A stretch of DNA of 64,000 bases from DASVHS01 sp038244815 (GTDB taxonomy: Bacteria > Acidobacteriota > Thermoanaerobaculia > Gp7-AA8), in the NCBI GenBank assembly GCA_038244815.1, contig JBBRTB010000005.1, positions 157,438-221,437 of the forward strand, in the 5' to 3' direction. A program made the position numbers and the translations under genes. A model generated the notes under the pieces. It did not search any database and was not told the origin of the DNA. It was given only the letters and a program-made list of their open reading frames with translations. Below, one piece after another: positions 1-8,610 of this stretch (position 1 is the first letter of the stretch; the number at the start of each line of letters is the position of its first letter).

Positions 1-957
1 CGCAAAGTGGCCCGCGAGCTCGGCAAGGAGATCGAGCTGGTGTTGCGCGGCGAGGACACGGAGCTCGACAAGATGATGGTCGAGGAGCTGACCGACCCGC
101 TCATGCACATCATTCGCAACGCCCTCGACCACGGTATCGAGCCGGCCGAGGAGCGGGCCAGGGCCGGCAAACCGCCGGTCGGCCGGCTCACGCTCGTGGC
201 CTATCAGCAGGGGAACTCGGTGGTGCTCGACGTCCGCGACGACGGGAGAGGCATCGATCTCGACCGCATCCGCCAGATCGCCGTGCAGCGTGGGCTCGTG
301 GGAGCCGGCGAATCCGTCGATGAGGAACGCGCGCACGAGCTGATGTTCACGCCCGGATTCTCCACCGCTTCATCGGTCAGCGAGATCTCCGGCCGCGGGG
401 TCGGGCTCGACGTCGTCAAGCGCAACATCCAGCAGCTGAAGGGAACGATCGAGATCATTTCCGAACCCGGAAAGGGGGCGACGTTCCGGATCATGCTGCC
501 GATCACTCTGGCCATCATCCAGGCGCTCATCGTGCGCGCGGGCGGCGAGAAGTTCGCCATTCCGCTCACCTCGGTCGAGGAGTCGCTGCGCATCTATTCA
601 CGGGACATCCGCACTCTGGCCCGTCGCGAGGTGTTCACGCTCCGCGACAGCGCCGTCCCGCTGCTCCGGCTCGCCGATGTGTTTCAGCTTCACGATGAAG
701 AAGATGATGAAGACCGAAAATGGTTCGTCGTCGTGACGCGTGCCGGCGAGAAATCGGTCGGCGTGCTCGTGGACGGCCTGGTGCGCCAGCAGGAGATCGT
801 CATCAAGTCGATCGGCGAACGGCTCAAGAGCGTGGCCGGTGTGGCCGGCGCCACCGAGATCGGAGAGAGCGAGATCATCCTGGTCATCGACGTCGGATCC
901 TTGATCGAAACGTTTGGAGGGAGAGCGCGTGAGACTCGTGCCGCCGCAGCCCGATGA
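1..957 (+). CDS. cheA: Chemotaxis histidine kinase CheA, C-terminal part (cut by window edge)
   Basis: The frame is open from base 1, so the 5' part (Hpt, P2, dimerisation) lies outside the window. What remains is the kinase ATPase domain with an N box (HIIRNALDHGIE), G1 (DDGRGID) and G2 (GRGVGLDVV), then a CheW-like regulatory domain over roughly the last 140 residues. CheA autophosphorylates and passes phosphate to CheY/CheB-type receivers, both of which are encoded downstream (cheB, single receiver). It heads the visible part of a tightly packed + strand operon. The family call is secure; which output (flagella or type IV pili) it controls cannot be told from here. Confidence 0.95.
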   Translation, partial: RKVARELGKEIELVLRGEDTELDKMMVEELTDPLMHIIRNALDHGIEPAEERARAGKPPVGRLTLVAYQQGNSVVLDVRDDGRGIDLDRIRQIAVQRGLVGAGESVDEERAHELMFTPGFSTASSVSEISGRGVGLDVVKRNIQQLKGTIEIISEPGKGATFRIMLPITLAIIQALIVRAGGEKFAIPLTSVEESLRIYSRDIRTLARREVFTLRDSAVPLLRLADVFQLHDEEDDEDRKWFVVVTRAGEKSVGVLVDGLVRQQEIVIKSIGERLKSVAGVAGATEIGESEIILVIDVGSLIETFGGRARETRAAAAR

Positions 958-1001
958 CGGATGAGGTAACCGCTAACCGCTGTTAAGGTGCCCTGTCACC
1001 C

Positions 1002-1814
1002 ATGTTCGAAGAATATTTCGGCTTCACCACAAAACCGTTCGGCAAGACGCCCGATCCGGCCTTCCTCTATGAGAGTGCCCAGCACAAGGAGGCGCTGGCG
1101 CGCCTCGAATATGCGGTCGAGGAAAAGGAGCTGGCACTGCTGACCGGGGACGTCGGGTCCGGCAAGACCATGCTCTCTCGCGCGCTGATCGATCGTATCG
1201 GCGATGCCCGTCCCGTCATCCTGCTCATCAATCCCCGTGTCACGCCCACCCAGCTCATCCACGCGGTCGCGGCCGGTCTGGGCTGCACGCTGACCCGGGT
1301 CCGCAACGCTCTTCTCGATCAGATTCAGACGCGGCTGGTCGAGCTATACGAAGAGAAGCGCGAGCCGGTGGTCATCATCGACGAGGCGCAGCTCATCCCC
1401 GGCAAGCCGACGTTCGACGAGATCCGGCTGCTGACGAACTTCCAGCTCGACGATCAGAACCTGCTGTCGGTCATTCTCATCGGCCAGCCCGAGCTGCAGG
1501 TACGGTTGAAGCGTCACGGATACGCGCCGCTGCGGCAGCGCATCGGCATGCGATACGCGCTGAAGCCGCTGCCGCTCGACGATACGCTCGCCTACATCGA
1601 CCACCGGATTCGCGTTGCCGGTGCCATGCGCAATCCATTCAGCCGCGAGGCCATGGAAGAGATTCACACGTTGAGCGGCGGCGTGCCACGGTTGATCAAC
1701 GCATTGGCGACCACCGCTCTGCTCGATGCGTTCGGTGAGGACGCTGATCTCGTGGACGTGGCGCGCGTCGAGTCGGCCGCGCGCGAGCACGAGCTGGAGC
1801 ACGCCCATGGTTGA
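1002..1814 (+). CDS. ExeA/GspA-like AAA ATPase in chemosensory operon
   Basis: 270 aa. It has a Walker A motif GDVGSGKT at about residues 49-56 and a Walker B motif VVIIDEAQ at about 123-130. The N-terminus (FGFTTKPFGKTPDPAFLY) is typical of the ExeA/GspA family of P-loop ATPases, which in secretion systems help assemble the outer-membrane secretin; unlike full GspA there is no membrane segment or peptidoglycan-binding tail. Its 3' end overlaps cheW by 8 nt, so it is co-translated with chemotaxis genes. A role linking the chemosensory array to a type II/IV pilus-like machine is inference from context. Confidence 0.8.
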   Translation: MFEEYFGFTTKPFGKTPDPAFLYESAQHKEALARLEYAVEEKELALLTGDVGSGKTMLSRALIDRIGDARPVILLINPRVTPTQLIHAVAAGLGCTLTRVRNALLDQIQTRLVELYEEKREPVVIIDEAQLIPGKPTFDEIRLLTNFQLDDQNLLSVILIGQPELQVRLKRHGYAPLRQRIGMRYALKPLPLDDTLAYIDHRIRVAGAMRNPFSREAMEEIHTLSGGVPRLINALATTALLDAFGEDADLVDVARVESAAREHELEHAHG

Positions 1815-2442
1815 TCTCGTCAAGGTGCGCAAGAAGGCCAGGGAGAAGGCCGCAAGCAGGAAGCAGATGGCGGAAGTGCCCGAACCGGTTGCGCCAACGC
1901 CGCTCCCCAGCCCTCAGGAAAAGATCGATCGCTTTCTCGAGAATGCCGGGCAACGGCGGAAAAGCAGCCGGGCAGTCTCTCCCGAACCGGCGAGAGAACG
2001 GGTCGAGCTGCTGGCGTTCGAGCTTTCCGGCGAGCAATACGCGATCGACATCGAGCACGTCGTCGAGATCGTGACCCAGCGGCCGGTCACGCGGGTCCCC
2101 AATGCCGATCCCTCGATTGTCGGCATCCTCTCGCTGCGCGGAATGATCGTCACACTGATCGATGTCCGGGCCCGCCTCCATCATCCGTCGGCGGCGGCGA
2201 ACGGAAAGGACGTCCGGGTCGTGGTGACGGAGAGTGACGGCGAGACCGCGGGATTCGTGGTGGATCGCGTTCTCGGCGTGGTCAAGCTGGACGCTGAGTC
2301 GATCGAGCCTCATCCTGTCGTTCACACGAGCGAGTATGACCAGTCGGTGCGGGGAGTCTTCCGCAACGACGGCGCGTTGACGATGCTGCTCGATTTGGAG
2401 AAGCTACTCGGAAGAGTCGTCCGGAATGGAACTTACGTGTAA
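1807..2442 (+). CDS. cheW: CheW-type coupling protein with charged N-terminal extension
   Basis: 211 aa from the ATG at 1807, which overlaps the ATPase stop. Residues 1 to about 60 form a Lys/Arg- and Pro-rich, probably disordered extension. The CheW beta-barrel domain follows from about residue 65 (LLAFELSGEQYAIDIEHV, then VGILSLRGMIVTLID). CheW links receptors to CheA. An open frame continues upstream to 1726, but a start there would lie far inside the ATPase gene; MVDLVKVRKK at 1807 is the better start. No chemoreceptor gene lies in the window, so the receptor is encoded elsewhere. Confidence 0.9.
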   Translation: MVDLVKVRKKAREKAASRKQMAEVPEPVAPTPLPSPQEKIDRFLENAGQRRKSSRAVSPEPARERVELLAFELSGEQYAIDIEHVVEIVTQRPVTRVPNADPSIVGILSLRGMIVTLIDVRARLHHPSAAANGKDVRVVVTESDGETAGFVVDRVLGVVKLDAESIEPHPVVHTSEYDQSVRGVFRNDGALTMLLDLEKLLGRVVRNGTYV

Positions 2443-3268
2443 ACAGTGCGGGGCGAAATTCCGGGCGGCCATGACGCTTCCGCTGACGGAGGCCGTGCGC
2501 GTGGCCTGCCCGGCCTGCGCCAACCAGATGGTTCTGAAGCCGCGGTCGGGTGCGGCGGCGCCGTCTGCGCCGCCGATATCCGGTACGGCTCGCACGGCCG
2601 AACCGGTCAGGCGTCGGACGGCCGCCATCGCCGACGAACCGCGCCCGTTTCGCGACTTCCTCGGCGCGCAGCTCCGGCACGTCGGTTTCGACGTGCAGTT
2701 CTTCGAGACCGGAATTCCGGCGCTCGACTACGTGCGCCGGATGCGTGCGGACCTGGCCATTGTCAACGTTTATCTCCGCGAGAAGCTCGGCGTGGAGGTC
2801 TCCGAAGACATCAAGGCCGATCCCGCGCTGCAGCACACACGCGTGATCCTCATCGGAGCTCTTTTCCGCGCCAATCGCTTCCGCGCCAATCCCACCAATC
2901 TTTACGGGGCCGACGAATACATCGAGGAGCAGATTCCGGAAAAGGAGTTCCGGCAGATCATCCACACGTTGTTTCCGGACAGCACCACCGTGGAGAAGGC
3001 GGCTGAGCCGCCTGAGTTCGACGAGGCACGACGCCTGGCGCGGCTGATCCTCTCCGACATCGTCATCTATCACCCCGAGTTGGTCGAGCAGTCCATCCGG
3101 GACGACAGTTTTTTCGACGTGCTGCACGCGGAGATCGAGGAAGGGCGCCACTATTACGACTCCCGTGTGCCGCTGCGTGTGCGCCGCGATACGGAGATCT
3201 ACACCGAGACGCTGCAGCAGTTCGTGAAGATGAAACGGGAAGAGCTGGAGAAGGCGGTGAGACGGTGA
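2426..3268 (+). CDS. Zinc-ribbon protein with pseudo-receiver domain
   Basis: 280 aa, starting inside the last 17 nt of cheW. Residues 1-40 form a zinc ribbon (CKQCG then CPAC). Residues 70 to about 190 look like a response-regulator receiver, but the first beta strand with the acidic pair is missing and the phospho-acceptor position reads Asn (LAIVNVYLREKLGVEV where LxDxxLP is usual). The conserved Lys is also not evident. The C-terminal third is helical and charged. It is probably a non-phosphorylated adaptor of the chemosensory pathway; that role is inference. Confidence 0.7.
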   Translation: MELTCKQCGAKFRAAMTLPLTEAVRVACPACANQMVLKPRSGAAAPSAPPISGTARTAEPVRRRTAAIADEPRPFRDFLGAQLRHVGFDVQFFETGIPALDYVRRMRADLAIVNVYLREKLGVEVSEDIKADPALQHTRVILIGALFRANRFRANPTNLYGADEYIEEQIPEKEFRQIIHTLFPDSTTVEKAAEPPEFDEARRLARLILSDIVIYHPELVEQSIRDDSFFDVLHAEIEEGRHYYDSRVPLRVRRDTEIYTETLQQFVKMKREELEKAVRR

Positions 3269-3284
3269 GGGGATGGTCGGTCGT

Positions 3285-5498
3285 ATGAGCAACGATCTCC
3301 TCGATCAGGCCCACTCCGCCGATCCGGACGCGCGCCAGAAGGCGGCCCACGCCGTCGCTTCCGCGGCCAGGCGTGATCTTCCGCTGATGTTCGAGATGCT
3401 GGGCGATCGCGACTGGCGCGTGCGCAAGACGATCATCGACGGGCTGGTCCGGCAGCCGGGGCCGGACGTTGTCCACGGCCTCATCGACGCGCTGGCCGAC
3501 GACGAGAACGCCGGCAAGCGAAATTCGGCCACTGAGGCGCTGATCCGGATCGGCAGCGAAGCCGTCGATCCGATCGTGTCGCGTCTGGCCGGCGAGCCCG
3601 ACACCGACGTCCGTCTGTCACTGGTCAACCTTCTCGGCGATCTGCGCAGCCCGGCGGCGTTCGATGTGCTGGTCGATCTGCTGAAGAAGGAGCCCGACCT
3701 CAACGTGGCTTCGTCGGCGGCGGCGTCGCTCGGCAAGTACCACGATGCGGCTGCGCTCGCGCCGCTCGTGGAGATGCTCGGCGAGCACACCGATCTGTGG
3801 CTCAAATTCCACATCGTCGAGGCGCTCGGCGAAATCGGCGACCGTGCGGCGCTTCCGGCCATCCTGCCGCTCTACTCGGAGAAAGCGCTGCACAAGCCGG
3901 TGCTCGAATCGATCGGCAGGATCGCCGACGTCGGCACGGTAACCTTTCTTCTGAAGATCATCACCGACGAGGAGAAGCTCAACCTCACCGCGTTGCGCGC
4001 CCTCGTGCACATCGCCGAAGCCTCGAAGCCGCGGGTGGTGGAGCAGGTGGAACGGCCGTTCATCCAGCGCAAGTTCCGCGAAGCGTTCCCGCGGCAGAAG
4101 ATCGAGCCGCTCATCGACCATCTGCGCAGCACGCCCAAGCGCGAGGTCAAAGCCTTCATTCTCAAATTCCTGGGCTGGTCGGCCGACGAGCGGGCGCTGC
4201 CGCTTCTGCTCGAGTATCTGCTCGAGCCCGACAGCGCGGAGGTGGCCGCTCAGGGCCTCATCGACTTCGGCCCCGGGGCCATGCCTTCCGTTCTCCACAC
4301 CCTGGCCGCCGCCGAAGAGGACGAGATCATCGCCCTGCTGATGCGCGTCATCAACGCCCTCGGTGCGCGCGAAGCCATCCCGAACATCATCCCCTTCCTC
4401 GATCACGACAACCCCATGATCCGGCGGCTGGCCATCGAGACCCTCGGGCAGATTCCGGACGGCTCAGCGGTCGATTTCCTGCTGGCCAAACTCGATGACG
4501 CCGACGTGCCGTCGCAGCAGGCGGCCATGACCTCGATCACGGCCCTGGTGGAGAAGGTGCCGGAGATCAAGCCGGAGGTCCTCGCCAAGATCCGCAGATT
4601 GCTGCAGGCGCCGTCGGTGCCGCTGAAACTGAACTCGCTGTCTCTGTTCGTCAACATTCAGGGCGAGGGGTATCACGACGAGCTGTTGCTGGCCTCGAAG
4701 GACAGCGATCCGGTGCTGCGCCAGAAGGCCATTTCGCTCATGGGCCGTTTCGGGGAGGAGCGGTTCGCGAATCAGCTCGTGCTCTCGCTGGCTGATGAGT
4801 CGACCGCGGTCCGGCTGGCCGCCATCAACGCGGTCGTGCACCTGCGTCCCGAGACCGGCCTGGCGCCGCTCATCAGCTCGCTCGAGGACACCGACATCTG
4901 GATCCGCACCGCCGCCGCGCAGGCCCTCGGGGAGTACCGTCACTCCAGTGCGGTCGTGCCTCTCATGCGTCACCTGCAGAATGACCAGACGCCGGTGCGC
5001 ATCGCCGTCGTCGAGGCACTCGGCAAGACCGAGGACGAGCTGGTGAAGGAGGTTCTCTTCGACGTATTTGGTGAAGAGGACCTGGAGATCCGCCGGGCCG
5101 CGATTCTGGCGCTCTCGCGTATCCCGGGGATGGATGTATTCGAAGCGCTGGTCGGCGCGCTCTTCGACTCCGACTGGCGCATCCGCGCTGCTGCGGTGAC
5201 CGCGATGGGCCTGCGTGGAGAGCGCGATGCACTTTCCTATCTCCATCGAGCTCTCGAGGATCCCGATCCGTACGTGCAGCAGTCGGCGGTGCATGCGCTC
5301 GACCGCATTCCCGACCGCTCGTCGTTCCCGTTCCTGTTCCGGGCCATGGAGAGTGCCGCCGTACTGGACGATGTTTCCGATGTCTTCGTCAAACACAAGG
5401 ACCTCTACCGCGATCTGCTCGAGGAGTCCTGGCGCTCGGCCGACAGCCGTCGCGAGGTCGTCATCGCTGCAATCCTGCAGTCGATGAAAAAACCGTGA
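3285..5498 (+). CDS. HEAT-repeat scaffold protein
   Basis: About 737 aa made almost entirely of HEAT/PBS-lyase-like repeats of roughly 31 residues (recurring A.LG..GD..A...L...L.D pattern). No catalytic motif, signal peptide or membrane segment is visible. Such solenoids are protein-interaction scaffolds. The start could be ATG 3285 (MSNDLL) or ATG 3273; the latter has GAGGGG immediately before it, so spacing is poor. The stop overlaps the cheR start by 4 nt, tying it to the chemosensory operon. Its partner proteins cannot be read from sequence. Confidence 0.8.
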   Translation: MSNDLLDQAHSADPDARQKAAHAVASAARRDLPLMFEMLGDRDWRVRKTIIDGLVRQPGPDVVHGLIDALADDENAGKRNSATEALIRIGSEAVDPIVSRLAGEPDTDVRLSLVNLLGDLRSPAAFDVLVDLLKKEPDLNVASSAAASLGKYHDAAALAPLVEMLGEHTDLWLKFHIVEALGEIGDRAALPAILPLYSEKALHKPVLESIGRIADVGTVTFLLKIITDEEKLNLTALRALVHIAEASKPRVVEQVERPFIQRKFREAFPRQKIEPLIDHLRSTPKREVKAFILKFLGWSADERALPLLLEYLLEPDSAEVAAQGLIDFGPGAMPSVLHTLAAAEEDEIIALLMRVINALGAREAIPNIIPFLDHDNPMIRRLAIETLGQIPDGSAVDFLLAKLDDADVPSQQAAMTSITALVEKVPEIKPEVLAKIRRLLQAPSVPLKLNSLSLFVNIQGEGYHDELLLASKDSDPVLRQKAISLMGRFGEERFANQLVLSLADESTAVRLAAINAVVHLRPETGLAPLISSLEDTDIWIRTAAAQALGEYRHSSAVVPLMRHLQNDQTPVRIAVVEALGKTEDELVKEVLFDVFGEEDLEIRRAAILALSRIPGMDVFEALVGALFDSDWRIRAAAVTAMGLRGERDALSYLHRALEDPDPYVQQSAVHALDRIPDRSSFPFLFRAMESAAVLDDVSDVFVKHKDLYRDLLEESWRSADSRREVVIAAILQSMKKP

Positions 5499-6346
5499 CC
5501 TCCTTCAATCTATCGCTCAACCATCATCTGGAACTGCCCGACGATGTCTTCCGGCAGCTCCGCGATCAGATCTACAAACGCAGCGGGATGTTCTTCGCCG
5601 ATTCTTCGAAATACCTGCTGCAGAAGCGTCTGTCGCCACGGGCGCGCGAGCTGAATTTCGATTCGTTCCAGAAATACTTCTACTTCCTGCAGTACGACCC
5701 TCGCGCCGAGGCGGAGTACGATCAGATCTTCGATCTCGTCACGACAAACGAGACCTACTTCTTCCGAGAGCCCGCCCAGCTCTCCGCGTTCGTCGAAGAG
5801 ATCGTTCCGGAGATCGTGTCGCACAAGGCGGTGAAGAAGATCCGTATCTGGTCAGCCGGCTGCTCCTCGGGCGAGGAGCCCTACTCGATCGCCATGATGC
5901 TGAGCGAGGCGGGAATGTACCGGGAGGCCGCCTTCGAGATCTTCGCCAGCGATCTCAATCAGACCGTGCTGGCCAAAGCACGCAAGGGCCTTTACCGCGA
6001 GAATGCTTTCCGGTCGACCGATCCGGCCATGCGCGAGAAATACTTCGCTCGCGAGCCCGACGGGGCCTGGCGCATCAGCGACGAGATCCGCAACCGCGTC
6101 TCCTTCGGCCGGCTCAACATCTACGACGAAGCGCGGGTATCCCTCCTGGGCATGCTCGATGTCGTGTTCTGCCGAAACGTCATTATTTACTTTGATGACA
6201 AATCGAAAAAGATCGTCATCAGCAATTTTCACCGCCGCCTCACCGATGGCGGCTATCTTCTCCTCGGCCATTCCGAGTCCCTGATCGCGTTGTCGACGCA
6301 GTTCAAGCTGAGACACCTCAAGCACGACATGGTCTATCAGAAGTGA
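5495..6346 (+). CDS. cheR: Chemotaxis protein methyltransferase CheR
   Basis: 283 aa with a GTG start overlapping the HEAT gene stop (GTGA). It shows the CheR hallmarks: TTNETYFFRE, the SAM-binding loop WSAGCSSGEEPYS, SDLNQTVLAKA and the late FCRNVIIYFD motif. The enzyme methylates glutamates of chemoreceptors using SAM, working against CheB encoded directly downstream. There is no TPR extension, so it is a simple-architecture CheR. Confidence 0.95.
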   Translation: MTSFNLSLNHHLELPDDVFRQLRDQIYKRSGMFFADSSKYLLQKRLSPRARELNFDSFQKYFYFLQYDPRAEAEYDQIFDLVTTNETYFFREPAQLSAFVEEIVPEIVSHKAVKKIRIWSAGCSSGEEPYSIAMMLSEAGMYREAAFEIFASDLNQTVLAKARKGLYRENAFRSTDPAMREKYFAREPDGAWRISDEIRNRVSFGRLNIYDEARVSLLGMLDVVFCRNVIIYFDDKSKKIVISNFHRRLTDGGYLLLGHSESLIALSTQFKLRHLKHDMVYQK

Positions 6347-7389
6347 TCACCGCCCTTGTCGTCGACGACTCCGCGTACAACCGTGTGACCATCACGCGCA
6401 TGCTCGAGGCCAATCCGCTGATCAAGGTCGTCGGTACCGCGGTCAACGGAGAGGACGCCATCAAGCAGGTGCTCCGGCTGAAGCCCGCAGTCATCACACT
6501 CGACCTGGAGATGCCGGTCATGGATGGCTTCGCGTTTCTGCGCTGGGTGATGGCAAACGTCCCCACCTCGGTCATCGCCGTGTCGTCGAAATCGAGCGAC
6601 CGCAGTGTCTTCAAGGCTCTCGAGCTCGGAGCGCTCGACTTCATCGCCAAGCCCGGCGGCAGGGTGTCCACCAAGCTTCATCTGATCGAGAGCGAGCTCA
6701 TCACCAAGGTCCTGCAGGTCGCCGACGTCCAGATCGACAACCTTTCCGCGAGGGCCCGGAACCGCGAACACGATGTGGCCAGGAAGCTCCCCGAGATCGG
6801 CGCGTGCCTGGGCGGCATCGAGCTCATCGTCATCGGCTCCTCGACCGGTGGGCCGCCGGCGCTGCAACATCTCTTCGAAGTCCTGCCGAGGCTTCCCGTC
6901 GCGTGCGTCGTCGCTCAACACATGCCGCAGGGCTTTACCCGTCTATTTGCTGACCGCGTCAATCGGCTGAGCGCGTACGCGGTGAAGGAAGCCGAGGATG
7001 GGGAGACGGTGAAGCCGGGTCATGTCTATATCGCGCCCGGCGGGCAGCAGACCGAGGTGAAGCGAGGGGCGGACGGGCTGTACCTGCGCGTGAGCAGGTC
7101 GCGTCCCGAGGATCTTTACGCACCGTCGGTGGACACGCTCTTTCGAAGCGCGTCCGAGGCGTGCGCCGAACATCTCATCGCGGTGGTGCTCACGGGAATG
7201 GGTGACGACGGGTCGCGCGCCATCACCGGGGTTCGTGCCCGCGGCGGAAGAACGATCGCCGAATCGAGCGAAACGGCCATCATCAACGGCATGCCGGCTG
7301 CGGCAATCAAGACGGGTGCAATTGCGGAAATCCTGCCGCTGCCGGACATCGCTCCGGCCATTCGCCGGCTGTGCAGCGGTGGGGTATGA
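6343..7389 (+). CDS. cheB: Chemotaxis response regulator / protein-glutamate methylesterase CheB
   Basis: 348 aa, GTG start with 4-nt overlap with cheR. The N-terminal receiver has VVDDSAYNR, the phospho-Asp strand LDLEMPVMDG and a distal IAKP Lys. The C-terminal methylesterase carries the catalytic triad contexts GSSTGGP (Ser), QHMPQGFT (His) and GMGDDG (Asp). It demethylates or deamidates receptors when phosphorylated by CheA. Length and domain order match canonical CheB. Confidence 0.95.
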   Translation: MITALVVDDSAYNRVTITRMLEANPLIKVVGTAVNGEDAIKQVLRLKPAVITLDLEMPVMDGFAFLRWVMANVPTSVIAVSSKSSDRSVFKALELGALDFIAKPGGRVSTKLHLIESELITKVLQVADVQIDNLSARARNREHDVARKLPEIGACLGGIELIVIGSSTGGPPALQHLFEVLPRLPVACVVAQHMPQGFTRLFADRVNRLSAYAVKEAEDGETVKPGHVYIAPGGQQTEVKRGADGLYLRVSRSRPEDLYAPSVDTLFRSASEACAEHLIAVVLTGMGDDGSRAITGVRARGGRTIAESSETAIINGMPAAAIKTGAIAEILPLPDIAPAIRRLCSGGV

Positions 7390-7426
7390 CCCTGTTCGTG
7401 TTAGATTTAGCGAAGGTCCACCCTTG

Positions 7427-8233
7427 ATGAGCGACGAAGCCAAAGCGGAAAAGTTTCTAGAGTTATTCAACAAAGGGAAGGAGTTCACCGAGGAACTCCT
7501 CCGCGACAACCACCGCCTGCGCTACCGTGTGGCGGAGCTGGAGACTGAGCAGTCAGGACTTTCGGCCGAGGAGCTGACCCGCCTGCGCGACCAGGTCCGG
7601 GCCCTGGCCGAGGAGAATGAGCGCATGCAGGCGCGGTATCGCGAGGTGGAAGAAGAGAACAAGGACTTCGCCAGCCGGTACACGGAGATCGAGGAGCAGA
7701 ACAACAACCTCGCCAATCTCTACGTGGCTTCCTACCAGCTCCATTCGACACTCGACTTCCGCGAGGTCATCCAGATCGTCCAGGAGATCGTCATCAACCT
7801 CGTCGGCGCGGAAGTCTTCGCCATCCTGCTGCTCGACGAGGCCACGAACGAATTGCGCGCCATCGCCTGGGAAGGGCAGGATGTCATGCCCTCGGTCGGC
7901 CGCATCTCCATCCGTCTCGGTGAGGGTCTCCTCGGCGATGCCGCCAGGACCGGGGACAGTTACTACATCAACGACGACGAGCGTGCCGGTCCGGTGACGT
8001 TGGAGCGGCCTCTTGCGGCGGTGCCGTTGAAGATCAAGGAGCACGTGATCGGACTCGTGGCGATCTATAAGCTTCTCCAGCAGAAAGTGTCGTTCACCGC
8101 GGTCGATTACGAGCTGTTCACGCTCCTGGCCGCTCACGCCGCTACGGCGATTTTCGCTTCGAAGCTCTACTCGCAGTCGGAACGGAAGCTCAACACCATC
8201 CAGAGCTTCCTCGACCTGCTCACGACGCATTGA
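7427..8233 (+). CDS. Coiled-coil GAF-domain protein
   Basis: 268 aa. The N-terminal third is a charged coiled coil with EE/EN-rich heptads. A GAF sensory domain follows from about residue 105 (LHSTLDFREVIQIVQEI ... VGAEVFAILLLDEATNEL). There is no kinase, cyclase or DNA-binding output domain, so it probably acts by protein contact in the adjacent Che pathway. The start at ATG 7427 (MSDEAKAEKF) is chosen because coding upstream overlaps cheB. It abuts the next receiver gene (TGATG overlap). Ligand unknown. Confidence 0.75.
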   Translation: MSDEAKAEKFLELFNKGKEFTEELLRDNHRLRYRVAELETEQSGLSAEELTRLRDQVRALAEENERMQARYREVEEENKDFASRYTEIEEQNNNLANLYVASYQLHSTLDFREVIQIVQEIVINLVGAEVFAILLLDEATNELRAIAWEGQDVMPSVGRISIRLGEGLLGDAARTGDSYYINDDERAGPVTLERPLAAVPLKIKEHVIGLVAIYKLLQQKVSFTAVDYELFTLLAAHAATAIFASKLYSQSERKLNTIQSFLDLLTTH

Positions 8234-8610
8234 TGGACAACGCGAATTTTCTCGTCGTCGAAGACTCGCCCACCATGCGGCAGTTGATCTCGTTTTCTCT
8301 GAAGCGTTTTCGGAACGCCAAGATCATCGAGGCCGTCGACGGCGTCGACGCCCTGAAGAAACTGTCCGGCCCCGACAAGATCGATCTCATCCTCACCGAC
8401 ATCAACATGCCGGTGATGGACGGGCTCAAGCTCGTTTCGCTCGTGCGGCAGAACAACCAGTTGCGCAACATCCCCATCATCATCATCACCACCGAGGGGG
8501 CAGAAGAAGATCGCGAGCGCGGCCTGGCCCTCGGCGCGAACGCCTACATCTCCAAGCCCATTCAGTCTTCGCACCTCATCAAGACCATTTCGGAATTGTT
8601 GACGGTGTGA
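8233..8610 (+). CDS. CheY-like single-domain response regulator
   Basis: 125 aa, start ATG 8233 overlapping the GAF gene stop. It is a complete receiver: acidic pair in VVEDSPTMR, phospho-Asp in ILTDINMPVMDG, Thr in IIITTEGA and Lys in ISKPI. There is no output domain, so it is the likely diffusible phospho-acceptor of the CheA encoded at the start of the window. Its stop overlaps the following glycosyltransferase gene by 4 nt, so that unrelated gene may share its transcript. Confidence 0.9.
   Translation: MDNANFLVVEDSPTMRQLISFSLKRFRNAKIIEAVDGVDALKKLSGPDKIDLILTDINMPVMDGLKLVSLVRQNNQLRNIPIIIITTEGAEEDRERGLALGANAYISKPIQSSHLIKTISELLTV

Noticed and set aside
204..593. Long minus-strand ORF opposite cheA
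   Set aside because: Low-complexity Ser/Arg/Pro composition typical of an antisense shadow in GC-rich DNA; cheA on + is certain.
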